A stretch of 6,082 bases of DNA from Alphaproteobacteria bacterium (GTDB lineage: Bacteria; Pseudomonadota; Alphaproteobacteria; ATCC43930; CGMCC-115725). The notes under the pieces are model-generated. The model was not told the DNA's origin. It made no database searches and was given only the letters and a program-made list of their open reading frames with translations. Below are positions 1-6,082 of the stretch, in pieces; position 1 is the stretch's first letter, and every line of letters starts with the position of its first letter. The stretch is from the NCBI GenBank assembly GCA_017353855.1, contig JAFMSA010000275.1, positions 1 through 6,082 on the forward strand. The letters run 5' to 3'. The position numbers and the translations under genes were made by a program.

Positions 1-1016
1 AGCTCGAAGGTCTCCTCGATGCGCGGCGCAATAATCCCGACCAGCAGCGATTTCGGTACGTGGTTGACTTGCCCGTCATCCTCCTCGCCGATCGGCGGCA
101 CGGCGATCATTTCGCGCTCGTCGATACTGGACGAGATCGCGCTGCCGAACAGCGTCTTCATGCGCTCGGCATCCGCAATCGAGGTCGACAGCCCTCGCGC
201 GATATCGTTGGTGACGTGAGCGCCGCCCACCGGCGCATAATCGGCAAAGATCAGGTTCCCGTCGAAGAATACGCCGATCGTCGTCGTCCCGCCGCCCATG
301 TCGATCACAGTCACTCCGAGACCGATCTCGTCCTCGACGAGGCAGGACAGCCCGGAAGCATAAGGGCTGACGACGAGTGCTTCGACTTCGAGATGCGAGC
401 GGCCGACCGCCGAAGTCTGATTGCGTACCGCGCCAATGCTCGCCGTCAAGACATGCATGTTCACGCCGAGCCGCGCACCCATCATGCCTCGCGGATCACG
501 GATGCCGCGGCTGTCATCGACCGAAAACCCAACCGGGACCGAATGAATGACCTGACGATCGCCCGGCTCGCGCAACAGATAACCGTGCTCGAGTACCCGC
601 CGCAGGTCGGCATCGCCGATCTCGTGCCCCGTAATACCGATTTCCGCCCTGATGATGCGCGAGGCGGCGAATCCGCCGGACAGGTTGGCCACGACCCTCT
701 CGATCGTCTCGCCCGCCATCTCCTCGGCAGCATGCACCGCATTCAGCACCGAGAGGCTCGCGGCTTCGAGGTCGACGACGGTCCCGGTTCGCACGCCCCG
801 CGAAATCTGATGGCCGATACCGAGGACGCGGGGCTTGTCGTCCTCGACCCGGGCGATGAAGCAGCAGACCTTTGTCGTGCCGATGTCGAGCGCCGTGACA
901 AGGCTGCCGCGCGGCCGGATCGACGGCTTGCGCGGCTTTGCCTGATCGTCCGTCCCGGCGGCCGAAGACCCTCTCGCGTCCTTTGCGCGCGCCGGCGCTT
1001 CATCTGCTGCACTCAT
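1..1016 (-). CDS. ftsA: Cell division protein FtsA, 3' end cut by window edge
   Basis: FtsA is an actin-like ATPase that tethers FtsZ filaments to the inner face of the membrane and recruits later divisome proteins. The frame gives 338 complete codons before the window ends; family members are usually a little over 400 residues, so the last part of the ATPase fold and the C-terminal membrane-targeting helix are not visible. The first phosphate motif is DIGTTKVCCFIA (residues 44-55) and the second is DMGGGTTTIGVF (239-250). The FtsA-specific 1C (SHS2) domain should span about 116-193. PVGGAHVTNDIARGL (262-276) is a typical FtsA segment. The ATG at 1016-1014 overlaps the ftsQ stop (ATGA). Only a weak Shine-Dalgarno (GAAG, 8 bases upstream) is present, so coupling to ftsQ translation is likely. 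About 30 residues rich in Ala, Lys, Arg and Asp precede the fold, longer than in E. coli. Identification is firm; the extent of the N-terminal tail is inferred from the start. Confidence 0.96.
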   Translation of the reverse strand, partial: MSAADEAPARAKDARGSSAAGTDDQAKPRKPSIRPRGSLVTALDIGTTKVCCFIARVEDDKPRVLGIGHQISRGVRTGTVVDLEAASLSVLNAVHAAEEMAGETIERVVANLSGGFAASRIIRAEIGITGHEIGDADLRRVLEHGYLLREPGDRQVIHSVPVGFSVDDSRGIRDPRGMMGARLGVNMHVLTASIGAVRNQTSAVGRSHLEVEALVVSPYASGLSCLVEDEIGLGVTVIDMGGGTTTIGVFFDGNLIFADYAPVGGAHVTNDIARGLSTSIADAERMKTLFGSAISSSIDEREMIAVPPIGEEDDGQVNHVPKSLLVGIIAPRIEETFE

Positions 1017-1870
1017 GTGTTGTTCTTCGCCGAGGGGCGTCCCTTTTTTGATGTGGGCGCTACTTTGGGCACCTCCGGATTGACCCGTAAAACAAGCCGG
1101 TCCGGCAGACGCACATCAACGATCTGCACGTTCCGCTTCAGAATAGCGCTCGATCGCTCGAGGCGCGCGAGGTAGGCCCATGCCCTTTCCGGCGAATCGG
1201 CGGGCAGATAGACGTCGATCGCATTGTCGATGCGCAGGTTCCAACGGCGGTCGCCGACGCGCACCGCGGCATTGACCCGGGCGGCGAGATCGGGCTCGGT
1301 CGCGAGCATATCCATGAGTTCAGCCGCGTGGCTCGCGGCGGTCTCGCCCACGACCACCGGCAATTTTGCAAAGCGATCGAGATGCGCCACCGGGATGACG
1401 GCACCCTCGCGATCGATCAGCTCGAGCCTGCCGTCGTGCTGCCAAAGCGCCAGCGGTTTGCGCTCCACGAGGCGAATATAGAGCCTGTCCGGCAGCCGGC
1501 GCTCGACGACCGCCGAGCGCACCCAGGGCAGCGCCTCGAGCCGCTCCTTGGCTCGCTTCGGGCTCATCGCCAGAATCGGGGTGCCGGGATGGGCGCCCAA
1601 CGCGTTCAGGATCGTGTTGCGATCGGTTGTCTCGCGCCCTTCGACCTCAATGTCCCTCACCACAAGTCCCAGCCGGGCAGTGCCGTCGAGCAGCCGGTGG
1701 GCGGCACGTTCCACGGCCGGCTGCCCCAATGGCGAGCCGGAGAGCCGAACCGCGCCGTAAAGAACGCCCGCCGCCAGACACGCGCCGAGGATCCCCAATC
1801 CGAGACGGCGGATCCTGCCGGGGAAAGCGCTCCGCCGCGGCCGCCGCGGCGCCCCCCTCACGCCTCGCAT
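1013..1870 (-). CDS. ftsQ: Cell division protein FtsQ
   Basis: FtsQ is a bitopic divisome protein that links early cytoplasmic and late periplasmic division proteins, in other bacteria through FtsB and FtsL. The chosen ATG gives 285 residues, normal for alphaproteobacteria. A short, very basic cytoplasmic tail (RRPRR, partly encoded by a 9-bp tandem repeat at 1832-1849) precedes one membrane segment of about 19 residues (LGLGILGACLAAGVLYGAV, residues 23-41 from this start). A POTRA domain follows at about 67-144, including VRDIEVEGRETTDRNTIL and LPWVRSAVVERRLPDRLYIR, and then the beta domain. The C-terminus is a basic tail. ATG at 1870 is preferred because GGTGGAG lies 8 bases upstream; an in-frame GTG at 1891 would add seven residues but has no clear ribosome site. 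The start overlaps the end of ddl by 13 bases, and the stop overlaps ftsA by four. Sequence conservation in this family is low, but fold pattern and position make the call secure. Confidence 0.94.
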   Translation of the reverse strand: MRGVRGAPRRPRRSAFPGRIRRLGLGILGACLAAGVLYGAVRLSGSPLGQPAVERAAHRLLDGTARLGLVVRDIEVEGRETTDRNTILNALGAHPGTPILAMSPKRAKERLEALPWVRSAVVERRLPDRLYIRLVERKPLALWQHDGRLELIDREGAVIPVAHLDRFAKLPVVVGETAASHAAELMDMLATEPDLAARVNAAVRVGDRRWNLRIDNAIDVYLPADSPERAWAYLARLERSSAILKRNVQIVDVRLPDRLVLRVNPEVPKVAPTSKKGRPSAKNNT

Positions 1871-2778
1871 GAGGCGTGCTCCACCATCCACGCGACCAGC
1901 TCGTCAAAGCCGATCCCGACATGACGCGCGATATCGGGCACCAGCGAGGTCGGCGTCATGCCGGGCTGCGTGTTTATCTCGAGGAGATAGAGCCGGCCGC
2001 CGCCCTGCGGCGTGTCGTCATAGCGTAGATCCGCGCGGCTTACCCCGCGGCAGCCGAGTGCCCGATGCGCGCGCACGGAAACCTCCAGCGCCTTTTCGTA
2101 GACGGCCGCCGGAAGCGGCGCCGGGATCAGGTGATCCGATCCCCCCGTCGCGTATTTGGCGGTGTAATCATAAAAGGTGCCGCGGGGAACAATTTCGCAC
2201 ACGCCGAGCGCGCGATCACCCATCACCGCGACGGTCAGCTCCCGCCCGGGAACAAAGCGTTCGACAAGGAGCTCGGAACCGAAGCTCCACTGCAGGACCT
2301 CTTCACGCCAGGAATTGTCATTGACCCGCACGATGCGCACGCCGACGCTCGAGCCCTGGTTGATCGGCTTGACGACAAACGGAGCCGGAAGCAGGTCCCC
2401 CCCGGCAAGCTCCCCGACGCCGGCAACCACTCCGTCGACGACCGGCAGACCGGCATCGCGAAAGATCGCTTTGGCCGTCGGCTTGTGCATCGCCACCGCC
2501 GAAGCGAGCACCCCCGAATGGGTGTAGGGGATGCGCAACAGCTCGAACACGCCCTGCACCGTGCCGTCTTCGCCCCCGACCCCGTGCAGTGCATTGAAGA
2601 TGACGTCGGGACGCGGCTCCAGCGCCCGCAGCAGGCTCGGCAGATCGCGGCCGGCATCGACGACCCGCACGCTGTAGCCACGGTCCGCCAGCGCCTTGGC
2701 GCATTCCCGCCCGCTCGACAACGATACCTCGCGCTCGGGCGACCACCCTCCCATCACGACGGCCACGTTCTTGCTCAA
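1858..2778 (-). CDS. ddl: D-alanine--D-alanine ligase
   Basis: Ddl joins two D-alanines using ATP, forming the dipeptide that MurF adds to the peptidoglycan precursor in the cytoplasm. It is an ATP-grasp enzyme. Using TTG at 2778 gives 306 residues, the length of E. coli DdlB. Visible motifs are GGWSPEREVSL (10-20, with the conserved Glu15), HGVGGEDGTVQG (65-76), VVKPINQGSSVGV (135-147, Lys137 and Ser143 matching E. coli Lys144 and Ser150), FYDYTAKY (202-209, Tyr209 matching Tyr216), SRADLRYD (247-254, Arg248 and Asp250) and LEINTQPGMTPTSLVP (266-281, metal ligands Glu267 and Asn269). All key residues are present. A purine-rich ribosome site (GAGAGGGGA) lies just before the TTG, and the TTG overlaps the murB stop as TTGA. 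Upstream in-frame starts would run about 90 bases into murB and add residues without family resemblance. The 306-residue length and position favour the DdlB type. Confidence 0.96.
   Translation of the reverse strand: MSKNVAVVMGGWSPEREVSLSSGRECAKALADRGYSVRVVDAGRDLPSLLRALEPRPDVIFNALHGVGGEDGTVQGVFELLRIPYTHSGVLASAVAMHKPTAKAIFRDAGLPVVDGVVAGVGELAGGDLLPAPFVVKPINQGSSVGVRIVRVNDNSWREEVLQWSFGSELLVERFVPGRELTVAVMGDRALGVCEIVPRGTFYDYTAKYATGGSDHLIPAPLPAAVYEKALEVSVRAHRALGCRGVSRADLRYDDTPQGGGRLYLLEINTQPGMTPTSLVPDIARHVGIGFDELVAWMVEHASCEA
1859..1878 (-). promoter_or_regulatory. Hairpin over ddl stop and ftsQ start
   Basis: In the transcript the arms CACGCCTC and GAGGCGTG pair perfectly over 8 bp around the four-base loop ATGC. 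The loop contains the ftsQ ATG, and the 3' arm ends in the first two bases of the ddl TGA stop. The ftsQ Shine-Dalgarno (GGTGGAG) sits directly before the 5' arm. A ribosome finishing ddl would melt the stem and leave the site open, so the element could couple ftsQ to ddl translation. The inverted repeat is seen directly; the function is inferred. Confidence 0.5.
1879..1885 (-). promoter_or_regulatory. Ribosome binding site of ftsQ
   Basis: GGTGGAG on the coding strand lies 8 bases before the ATG at 1870. It decides the start in favour of this ATG over the GTG at 1891, which has only weak purine tracts upstream. The site lies inside the last codons of ddl. Confidence 0.7.
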
Positions 2779-3761
2779 CTTCCCCTCTCGGTCTTGCAAC
2801 GCGCCCTGCCCGGCCCTCCCTCGGCGAGCCCAAAGGGCAGCAGAGGCTGCCCGATCCGCTCGATCTCCCACTCCAGCGTGATCCCCGAGGCGGCAAAAAC
2901 CCGCCGCCTGACCTCCTCCCCCAGGCCCTCGAGATCGGCAGCACTCGCACCGCCGGTGTTGATCAGAAAATTCGTGTGCTGTTCCGAAACCTTCGCGCCG
3001 CCCCGGACGAGACCACGGCAGCCGGCGGCATCGATCAGGCGCCAGGCGGCCTCGCCCGGCGGGTTCCTGAAGGTCGAGCCGCCGGTGCGTGCACGCACCG
3101 GCTGCGTCGCCTCGCGGGCAGCCCGGATTTCGCTCAGCCGGGTCGCGATTACGGTGCGTTCGCCCGGCGCGCCACGCAGACGCGCCTCGACAAAGATCCA
3201 GCCCGGATCGACACCGCTGTGCCGATAGGAGAATCCCATCGCACGGCTGTCGAGATGGTGGACCGCGCCGCTGCGATCGAGCGCCGTCGCCGATAGCAGC
3301 ACGTCTTTGATTTCCCGGCCGTACGCGCCGGCATTCATGCGCACACTGCCGCCGATCGAACCCGGTATGCCCGACAGGAATTCGAGCCCTCCGAGACCGG
3401 CGTCGCTCGCCGCGCGAGCCACGATGCGGTCGAGAGCCGCCGCGCCGACGCGCAGCTCGCTGCCCGCGATCGTGATCCCGGCAAATGCCCTGCCCAGGCG
3501 GACGACGACACCGCCGATCCCGCCGTCACGTACGAGCAGATTCGAGCCGACCCCGATTGCCGTCACCGGAATCTCCGCCGGAACAGCCGACAGAAAGGAG
3601 ACGAGATCGGCGGTATCGGCGGGACGGAACAACACCTCGGCCCCACCGCCGACCCCGAACCATGTCTGCTTCCCGACCGGTGCGCTTGCGCTCAGCTGGC
3701 CGCGCACCGGCGGCATGAGCGGCAGCAACGCCGCGGCTGCGTGCCGGAACGCGTGTGTCAT
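2775..3761 (-). CDS. murB: UDP-N-acetylenolpyruvoylglucosamine reductase MurB
   Basis: MurB is a cytoplasmic FAD enzyme that uses NADPH to reduce UDP-GlcNAc-enolpyruvate to UDP-MurNAc, the second committed step of peptidoglycan precursor synthesis. The protein has 328 residues. The FAD-binding region includes TWFGVGGGAEV (33-43), IGVGSNLLV (69-77) and SGIPGSIGGSVRMNAGAYG (130-148). Catalytic candidates are Arg180 in FSYRHSG, Ser229 in TGGSTFRNP, the proton donor, and Glu299 in LEWEIERIG. The SGIPGSIGG form and overall length fit a type II enzyme rather than the E. coli type I. The ATG at 3761 overlaps the murC stop (ATGA), with no good Shine-Dalgarno upstream, so reinitiation after murC is likely. 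After the usual ending near IERIG (300-304) there are 24 further residues, whose last codons also carry the ribosome site of ddl. Gene position between murC and ddl is typical of alphaproteobacteria. Confidence 0.97.
   Translation of the reverse strand: MTHAFRHAAAALLPLMPPVRGQLSASAPVGKQTWFGVGGGAEVLFRPADTADLVSFLSAVPAEIPVTAIGVGSNLLVRDGGIGGVVVRLGRAFAGITIAGSELRVGAAALDRIVARAASDAGLGGLEFLSGIPGSIGGSVRMNAGAYGREIKDVLLSATALDRSGAVHHLDSRAMGFSYRHSGVDPGWIFVEARLRGAPGERTVIATRLSEIRAAREATQPVRARTGGSTFRNPPGEAAWRLIDAAGCRGLVRGGAKVSEQHTNFLINTGGASAADLEGLGEEVRRRVFAASGITLEWEIERIGQPLLPFGLAEGGPGRARCKTERGS
2776..2789 (-). promoter_or_regulatory. Ribosome site and TTG start of ddl
   Basis: GAGAGGGGA on the coding strand (2789-2781) is followed after AG by TTG (2778-2776). 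The start shares bases with the murB stop in TTGA. No ATG or GTG in this frame gives a sensible protein: the next GTG (Val5) and ATG (Met9) fall within the first conserved strand before GGWSPEREVSL, and earlier ones lie deep in murB. Confidence 0.75.
3081..3102. repeat. Perfect 22-bp palindrome inside murB
   Basis: The 11-base arm GCCGGTGCGTG is followed at once by its exact reverse complement. It spans the MurB codons for PVRARTG (residues 221-227), just before catalytic Ser229. In RNA it could fold as a 9-bp stem with a TGCA loop. Protein constraint (the R-x-G-G-S motif) explains part of the sequence, but not the full symmetry. No function is known to me; it could be a protein site, an mRNA structure or chance. 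Confidence 0.6.
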
Positions 3762-5182
3762 GCGACGCGGCTCGACGACGCCAGCGCAGCGAGATCCGCG
3801 GGCAAGCTGTTTGCCCAGCCGGTAATCGAGCCCGCACCCAGGCAGACGACGATGTCGCCCGGGCGCGCCAGCTCCTCGACGATCCCCGCGAGCTCCTTCG
3901 GATCAGGCAGCGGCCGGACGCTGCGGTGGCCGTGCTCGATCAGCCCGGCTATCAGCGCATCGCGGTTCACGCCCTCGATCGGCGCCTCGCCGGCCGCGTA
4001 AATGTCGGCTACGAGAACGACGTCGGCGTCGTTGAAACACGAGCAGAAGCCGTCGAAAAGATGGCAGACCCGGGTGTAGCGATGCGGCTGGACGACAGCG
4101 ATGACTTTGCCCTCGACAATCGCGCGCGCCGCCTTCAGCACCGCCGCAATCTCGACAGGATGGTGAGCGTAATCGTCGATCACACTCACCCCGTTCCACT
4201 CGCCTGTCCTCGTGAAGCGGCGCTTTACCCCTGCGAAACTGTGCAGCGTGGCGCGCAACGCGTCGTCCCCCAGAGCCATGGCTTCGGCGACGGCGGCCGC
4301 CGCCAGCGAGTTCTGGACATTGTGCCGGCCGAACATCGGCAAATACAAATCGCCGATCGTCCGCCCGCGGTCCGACAAACCGCCCGCGATGATGACGTCG
4401 TACCGGGCGCCGTCGCGCCCGAGCCTCACATCGACGGCGCGGATATCGGCCTGCGCGCTGAACCCATAGGTGAGAACCCGCCGGTCCGAGAGTTTCGGGA
4501 TCATCGCCTGCACGACGGGGTGGTCGATGCACAACGCGGCAAAGCCGTAGAAGGGGATGTTGCCGACAAAATCCTCGAAGGCTCGCCGGAGCGCGTCAAA
4601 GCTCCGGTAAAAATCGAGATGCTCGGGGTCGATATTCGTGACGATCGCGATCGTCGCCGGCAGCCGGGTAAACGTTCCGTCGCTCTCGTCGGCCTCGACC
4701 ACCATCCAATCACCGGCTCCGAGCCGTGTGTTGGTGCCGTAAGCATTGATAATCCCGCCATTGATCACGGTCGGGTCGAGCTGCGCGGTTTCCAGCAGCG
4801 CGCCGATCATCGAGGTCGTCGTCGTCTTGCCGTGCGTGCCGCCGACGGCCAGCGACCATTTCAGCCGCATCAACTCGCCGAGCATCTCGGCGCGGCGCAC
4901 GACAGGCAGCCGGCGCACCCGGGCGGCAATGATCTCGGGGTTGTCCGGCTTGACCGCGGAGGAAATGACGACAACCTCCGCCGAACCCAGGTTCTCGGCC
5001 TCATGGCCGACGGTGACCCCAATCCCCAGGTCGATCAGACGCCGGACATTGGCGCTGTCGGCCAGGTCGCTGCCCTGCACCCGATAACCGAGGTTGTGCA
5101 GCACCTCGGCGATGCCGCTCATTCCGATGCCGCCGATGCCGACGAAGTGGATGGGCCCGATCGAGCGGGGCAGGGCTCTCAT
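3758..5182 (-). CDS. murC: UDP-N-acetylmuramate--L-alanine ligase MurC
   Basis: MurC adds L-alanine to UDP-MurNAc with ATP hydrolysis, the first amino acid of the peptidoglycan stem peptide, in the cytoplasm. The 474-residue protein has normal length and all three Mur ligase domains. The N-terminal Rossmann-like domain has HFVGIGGIGMSG (12-23). The central ATPase domain has the P-loop GGTHGKTTTTSM (114-125, Lys119), VVEADESDGTF (161-171), TNIDPEHLDFY (182-192) and FGRHNVQN (284-291). The C-terminal domain has IDDYAHHP (335-342), QPHRYTR (365-371) and DIYAAGEAPIEG (393-404). No key residue is missing. The ATG at 5182 overlaps the murG stop (ATGA) and has AGAGG eight bases upstream, so it could be read both by reinitiation and independently. 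Its stop overlaps the murB start. Confidence 0.98.
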   Translation of the reverse strand: MRALPRSIGPIHFVGIGGIGMSGIAEVLHNLGYRVQGSDLADSANVRRLIDLGIGVTVGHEAENLGSAEVVVISSAVKPDNPEIIAARVRRLPVVRRAEMLGELMRLKWSLAVGGTHGKTTTTSMIGALLETAQLDPTVINGGIINAYGTNTRLGAGDWMVVEADESDGTFTRLPATIAIVTNIDPEHLDFYRSFDALRRAFEDFVGNIPFYGFAALCIDHPVVQAMIPKLSDRRVLTYGFSAQADIRAVDVRLGRDGARYDVIIAGGLSDRGRTIGDLYLPMFGRHNVQNSLAAAAVAEAMALGDDALRATLHSFAGVKRRFTRTGEWNGVSVIDDYAHHPVEIAAVLKAARAIVEGKVIAVVQPHRYTRVCHLFDGFCSCFNDADVVLVADIYAAGEAPIEGVNRDALIAGLIEHGHRSVRPLPDPKELAGIVEELARPGDIVVCLGAGSITGWANSLPADLAALASSSRVA

Positions 5183-6082
5183 GCCGCACGCCTCTGCGGG
5201 CGCGGGTCAACAGCGAGTTCGAGCGCCACCCGCGCGAGCTCAACCGTCGCGTCCCGGCGCCCGAACTCGCCGGCGCATCGCGCCGCCGCAGTCAGCAAAT
5301 CCCTGTCGCCGAGGAGGGTTTCCAGACGCAGCGCCAGCGTATCGGGATGCATCTCCGGTTGCGGGACGACCCACCCGCCGCCCGCTTCGGCAAAGGCGCG
5401 GGCGTTGGCAGCCTGATGATCGTCGGTCGCGTGCGGATACGGAATCAGCAGGGCCGGCCGGCCGATCGCACCGAGCTCGGCGATCGTCGACGCGCCGGTA
5501 CGGCAGATCACCAGATGCGCCCGCGCCAACCGTTCCGGAATATCGCCAAAAAAGCTCTGCAGCTCCGCGACAATGCCCTTGCCCCGATAAATCGCCTCGG
5601 CGGCAGGCAAATCCTCCGGACGCGCCTGGTGGCTGACCCGCAACATCTCGCGAAAGCGAGCCGGCAGCTCCGCGAGCGCCGGCGGCACGACGTCACTCAT
5701 GACCCGCGCTCCCTGACTGCCGCCGAGCACCAGGAGCTCGATCGGACTGCCTCGTTGCGGGGCCCGGTATTTCGCCGGAGCCACAGCAAGGATCGCCGGC
5801 CGCACCGGATTGCCGGTGTGAACTGCGCGGCGATAGTCGGAAGAGCGCAGACCGGCCGTCGTCGGGTAGCCCGTGGCGATCCGGCGCATTCGCGGCGCAA
5901 GGAGCCGGTTGGCTCGGCCGAGCACGGCGTTCTGTTCGTGGATCAACGTCGGCAGGCCCAGAAAAACCGCCGCCAGCATTGTCGGAACGGTCGGATACCC
6001 GCCGAATCCGATCACGCAGGCCGGGGCGAGCCGGCGCAGCAGCCGGCGCGCCTGCAGCGCCCCCAACGCCATCTCGCCGAGC
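5179..6082 (-). CDS. murG: MurG glycosyltransferase, 5' end cut by window edge
   Basis: MurG transfers GlcNAc from UDP-GlcNAc to lipid I, forming lipid II at the inner face of the cytoplasmic membrane. The frame is open to the window edge and gives 300 residues. By alignment with E. coli MurG about the first 70-80 residues, including the glycine-rich loop near the N-terminus, lie outside. The ATG at 6072 is internal, because it falls in the conserved helix before GFGGYP. Numbering visible residues from the edge, motifs are VIGFGGYP (23-30), HEQNAVLGRANRLLA (48-62), TGNPVR (89-94), LVLGGSQGAR (117-126) and ICRTGASTIAELGAIGRPALLIP (starting at 192), followed by DDHQAANA (220-227). The last groups bind UDP-GlcNAc, with Glu202 and Gln223 as expected ligands. 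The enzyme is a GT-B fold family 28 glycosyltransferase. Its stop overlaps the murC start. Confidence 0.97.
   Translation of the reverse strand, partial: LGEMALGALQARRLLRRLAPACVIGFGGYPTVPTMLAAVFLGLPTLIHEQNAVLGRANRLLAPRMRRIATGYPTTAGLRSSDYRRAVHTGNPVRPAILAVAPAKYRAPQRGSPIELLVLGGSQGARVMSDVVPPALAELPARFREMLRVSHQARPEDLPAAEAIYRGKGIVAELQSFFGDIPERLARAHLVICRTGASTIAELGAIGRPALLIPYPHATDDHQAANARAFAEAGGGWVVPQPEMHPDTLALRLETLLGDRDLLTAAARCAGEFGRRDATVELARVALELAVDPRPQRRAA
5191..5195 (-). promoter_or_regulatory. Ribosome binding site of murC
   Basis: AGAGG on the coding strand lies 8 bases before the murC ATG at 5182, within the last codons of murG. It falls in the six-base loop of a small possible hairpin with 5-bp arms CCGCA and TGCGG (5184-5199), which would leave the site exposed. 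The stem is short and may be chance. Confidence 0.55.

Noticed and set aside
60..1175. Plus-strand open frame of 371 codons opposite ftsA and the end of ftsQ
   Set aside because: Low-complexity Arg and Asp rich translation, antisense to ftsA with all its motifs intact; no sign of a real gene.
1832..1849. 9-bp tandem repeat CCGCCGCGG
   Set aside because: It encodes the basic RRPRR of the FtsQ cytoplasmic tail, which is expected beside a membrane segment; not a mobile or regulatory repeat.
1858..2400. Possible internal promoter for ftsQ and ftsA, as known in other bacteria
   Set aside because: I looked in the end of ddl for a TTAA-N7-TTAA CtrA box, a GANTC site or a clear -35/-10 pair and saw none. 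A promoter of another type cannot be excluded.
2065..3228. Plus-strand open frame of 387 codons opposite ddl and murB
   Set aside because: It spans two real genes on the other strand without respecting their boundary and shows no domain. It reflects codon bias.
4640..4655. 16-bp perfect palindrome (GACGATCG with CGATCGTC) in murC
   Set aside because: It encodes the conserved ATIAIVTNI strand, and GATCG repeats are very common in this window, so a palindrome this short is not surprising.
3755..5416. Plus-strand open frame of 553 codons opposite murC and the end of murG
   Set aside because: The protein is Arg, Asp and Pro rich with no recognisable domain, and it lies fully antisense to a complete, motif-perfect murC. 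Long antisense frames are common opposite GC-rich genes.
5452..5463. 12-bp GGCC repeat palindrome in murG
   Set aside because: A simple GC-rich run within codons for a conserved segment; expected by chance at this composition.

Overview
The window is a gap-free stretch of an alphaproteobacterial division and cell wall (dcw) cluster, read entirely from the minus strand. In transcription order it holds murG (5' end missing), murC, murB, ddl, ftsQ and ftsA (3' end missing). An alphaproteobacterium is suggested by murB lying between murC and ddl (E. coli lacks murB here), by base composition of roughly two thirds G+C by eye, and by the style of the proteins (for example YAAGEAPIEG in MurC, and a type II MurB with SGIPGSIGG). 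A Rhodospirillales-like lineage is a guess only.

Layout, from high to low coordinates: murG 6082-5179, murC 5182-3758, murB 3761-2775, ddl 2778-1858, ftsQ 1870-1013 (a longer GTG start lies at 1891), ftsA 1016-1. There is no intergenic DNA. Every junction is an overlap: ATGA at murG/murC, murC/murB and ftsQ/ftsA, TTGA at murB/ddl, and 13 bases at ddl/ftsQ. I see no rRNA, tRNA, mobile element, CRISPR array, terminator or convincing promoter. The genes look like one transcript with translational coupling.

The genes work in two linked steps. MurG completes lipid II on the inner face of the membrane. MurB and MurC make and extend UDP-MurNAc in the cytoplasm, and Ddl supplies the D-Ala-D-Ala for the peptide. 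FtsQ and FtsA belong to the divisome that uses this precursor at midcell. ftsW upstream and ftsZ downstream would be expected outside the window.

I found no new biological system. The most notable non-coding signals are a perfect 8-bp stem with a 4-base loop at the ddl/ftsQ junction, with the ftsQ ATG in the loop, and a perfect 22-bp palindrome inside murB. ddl also appears to start with TTG inside the murB stop.
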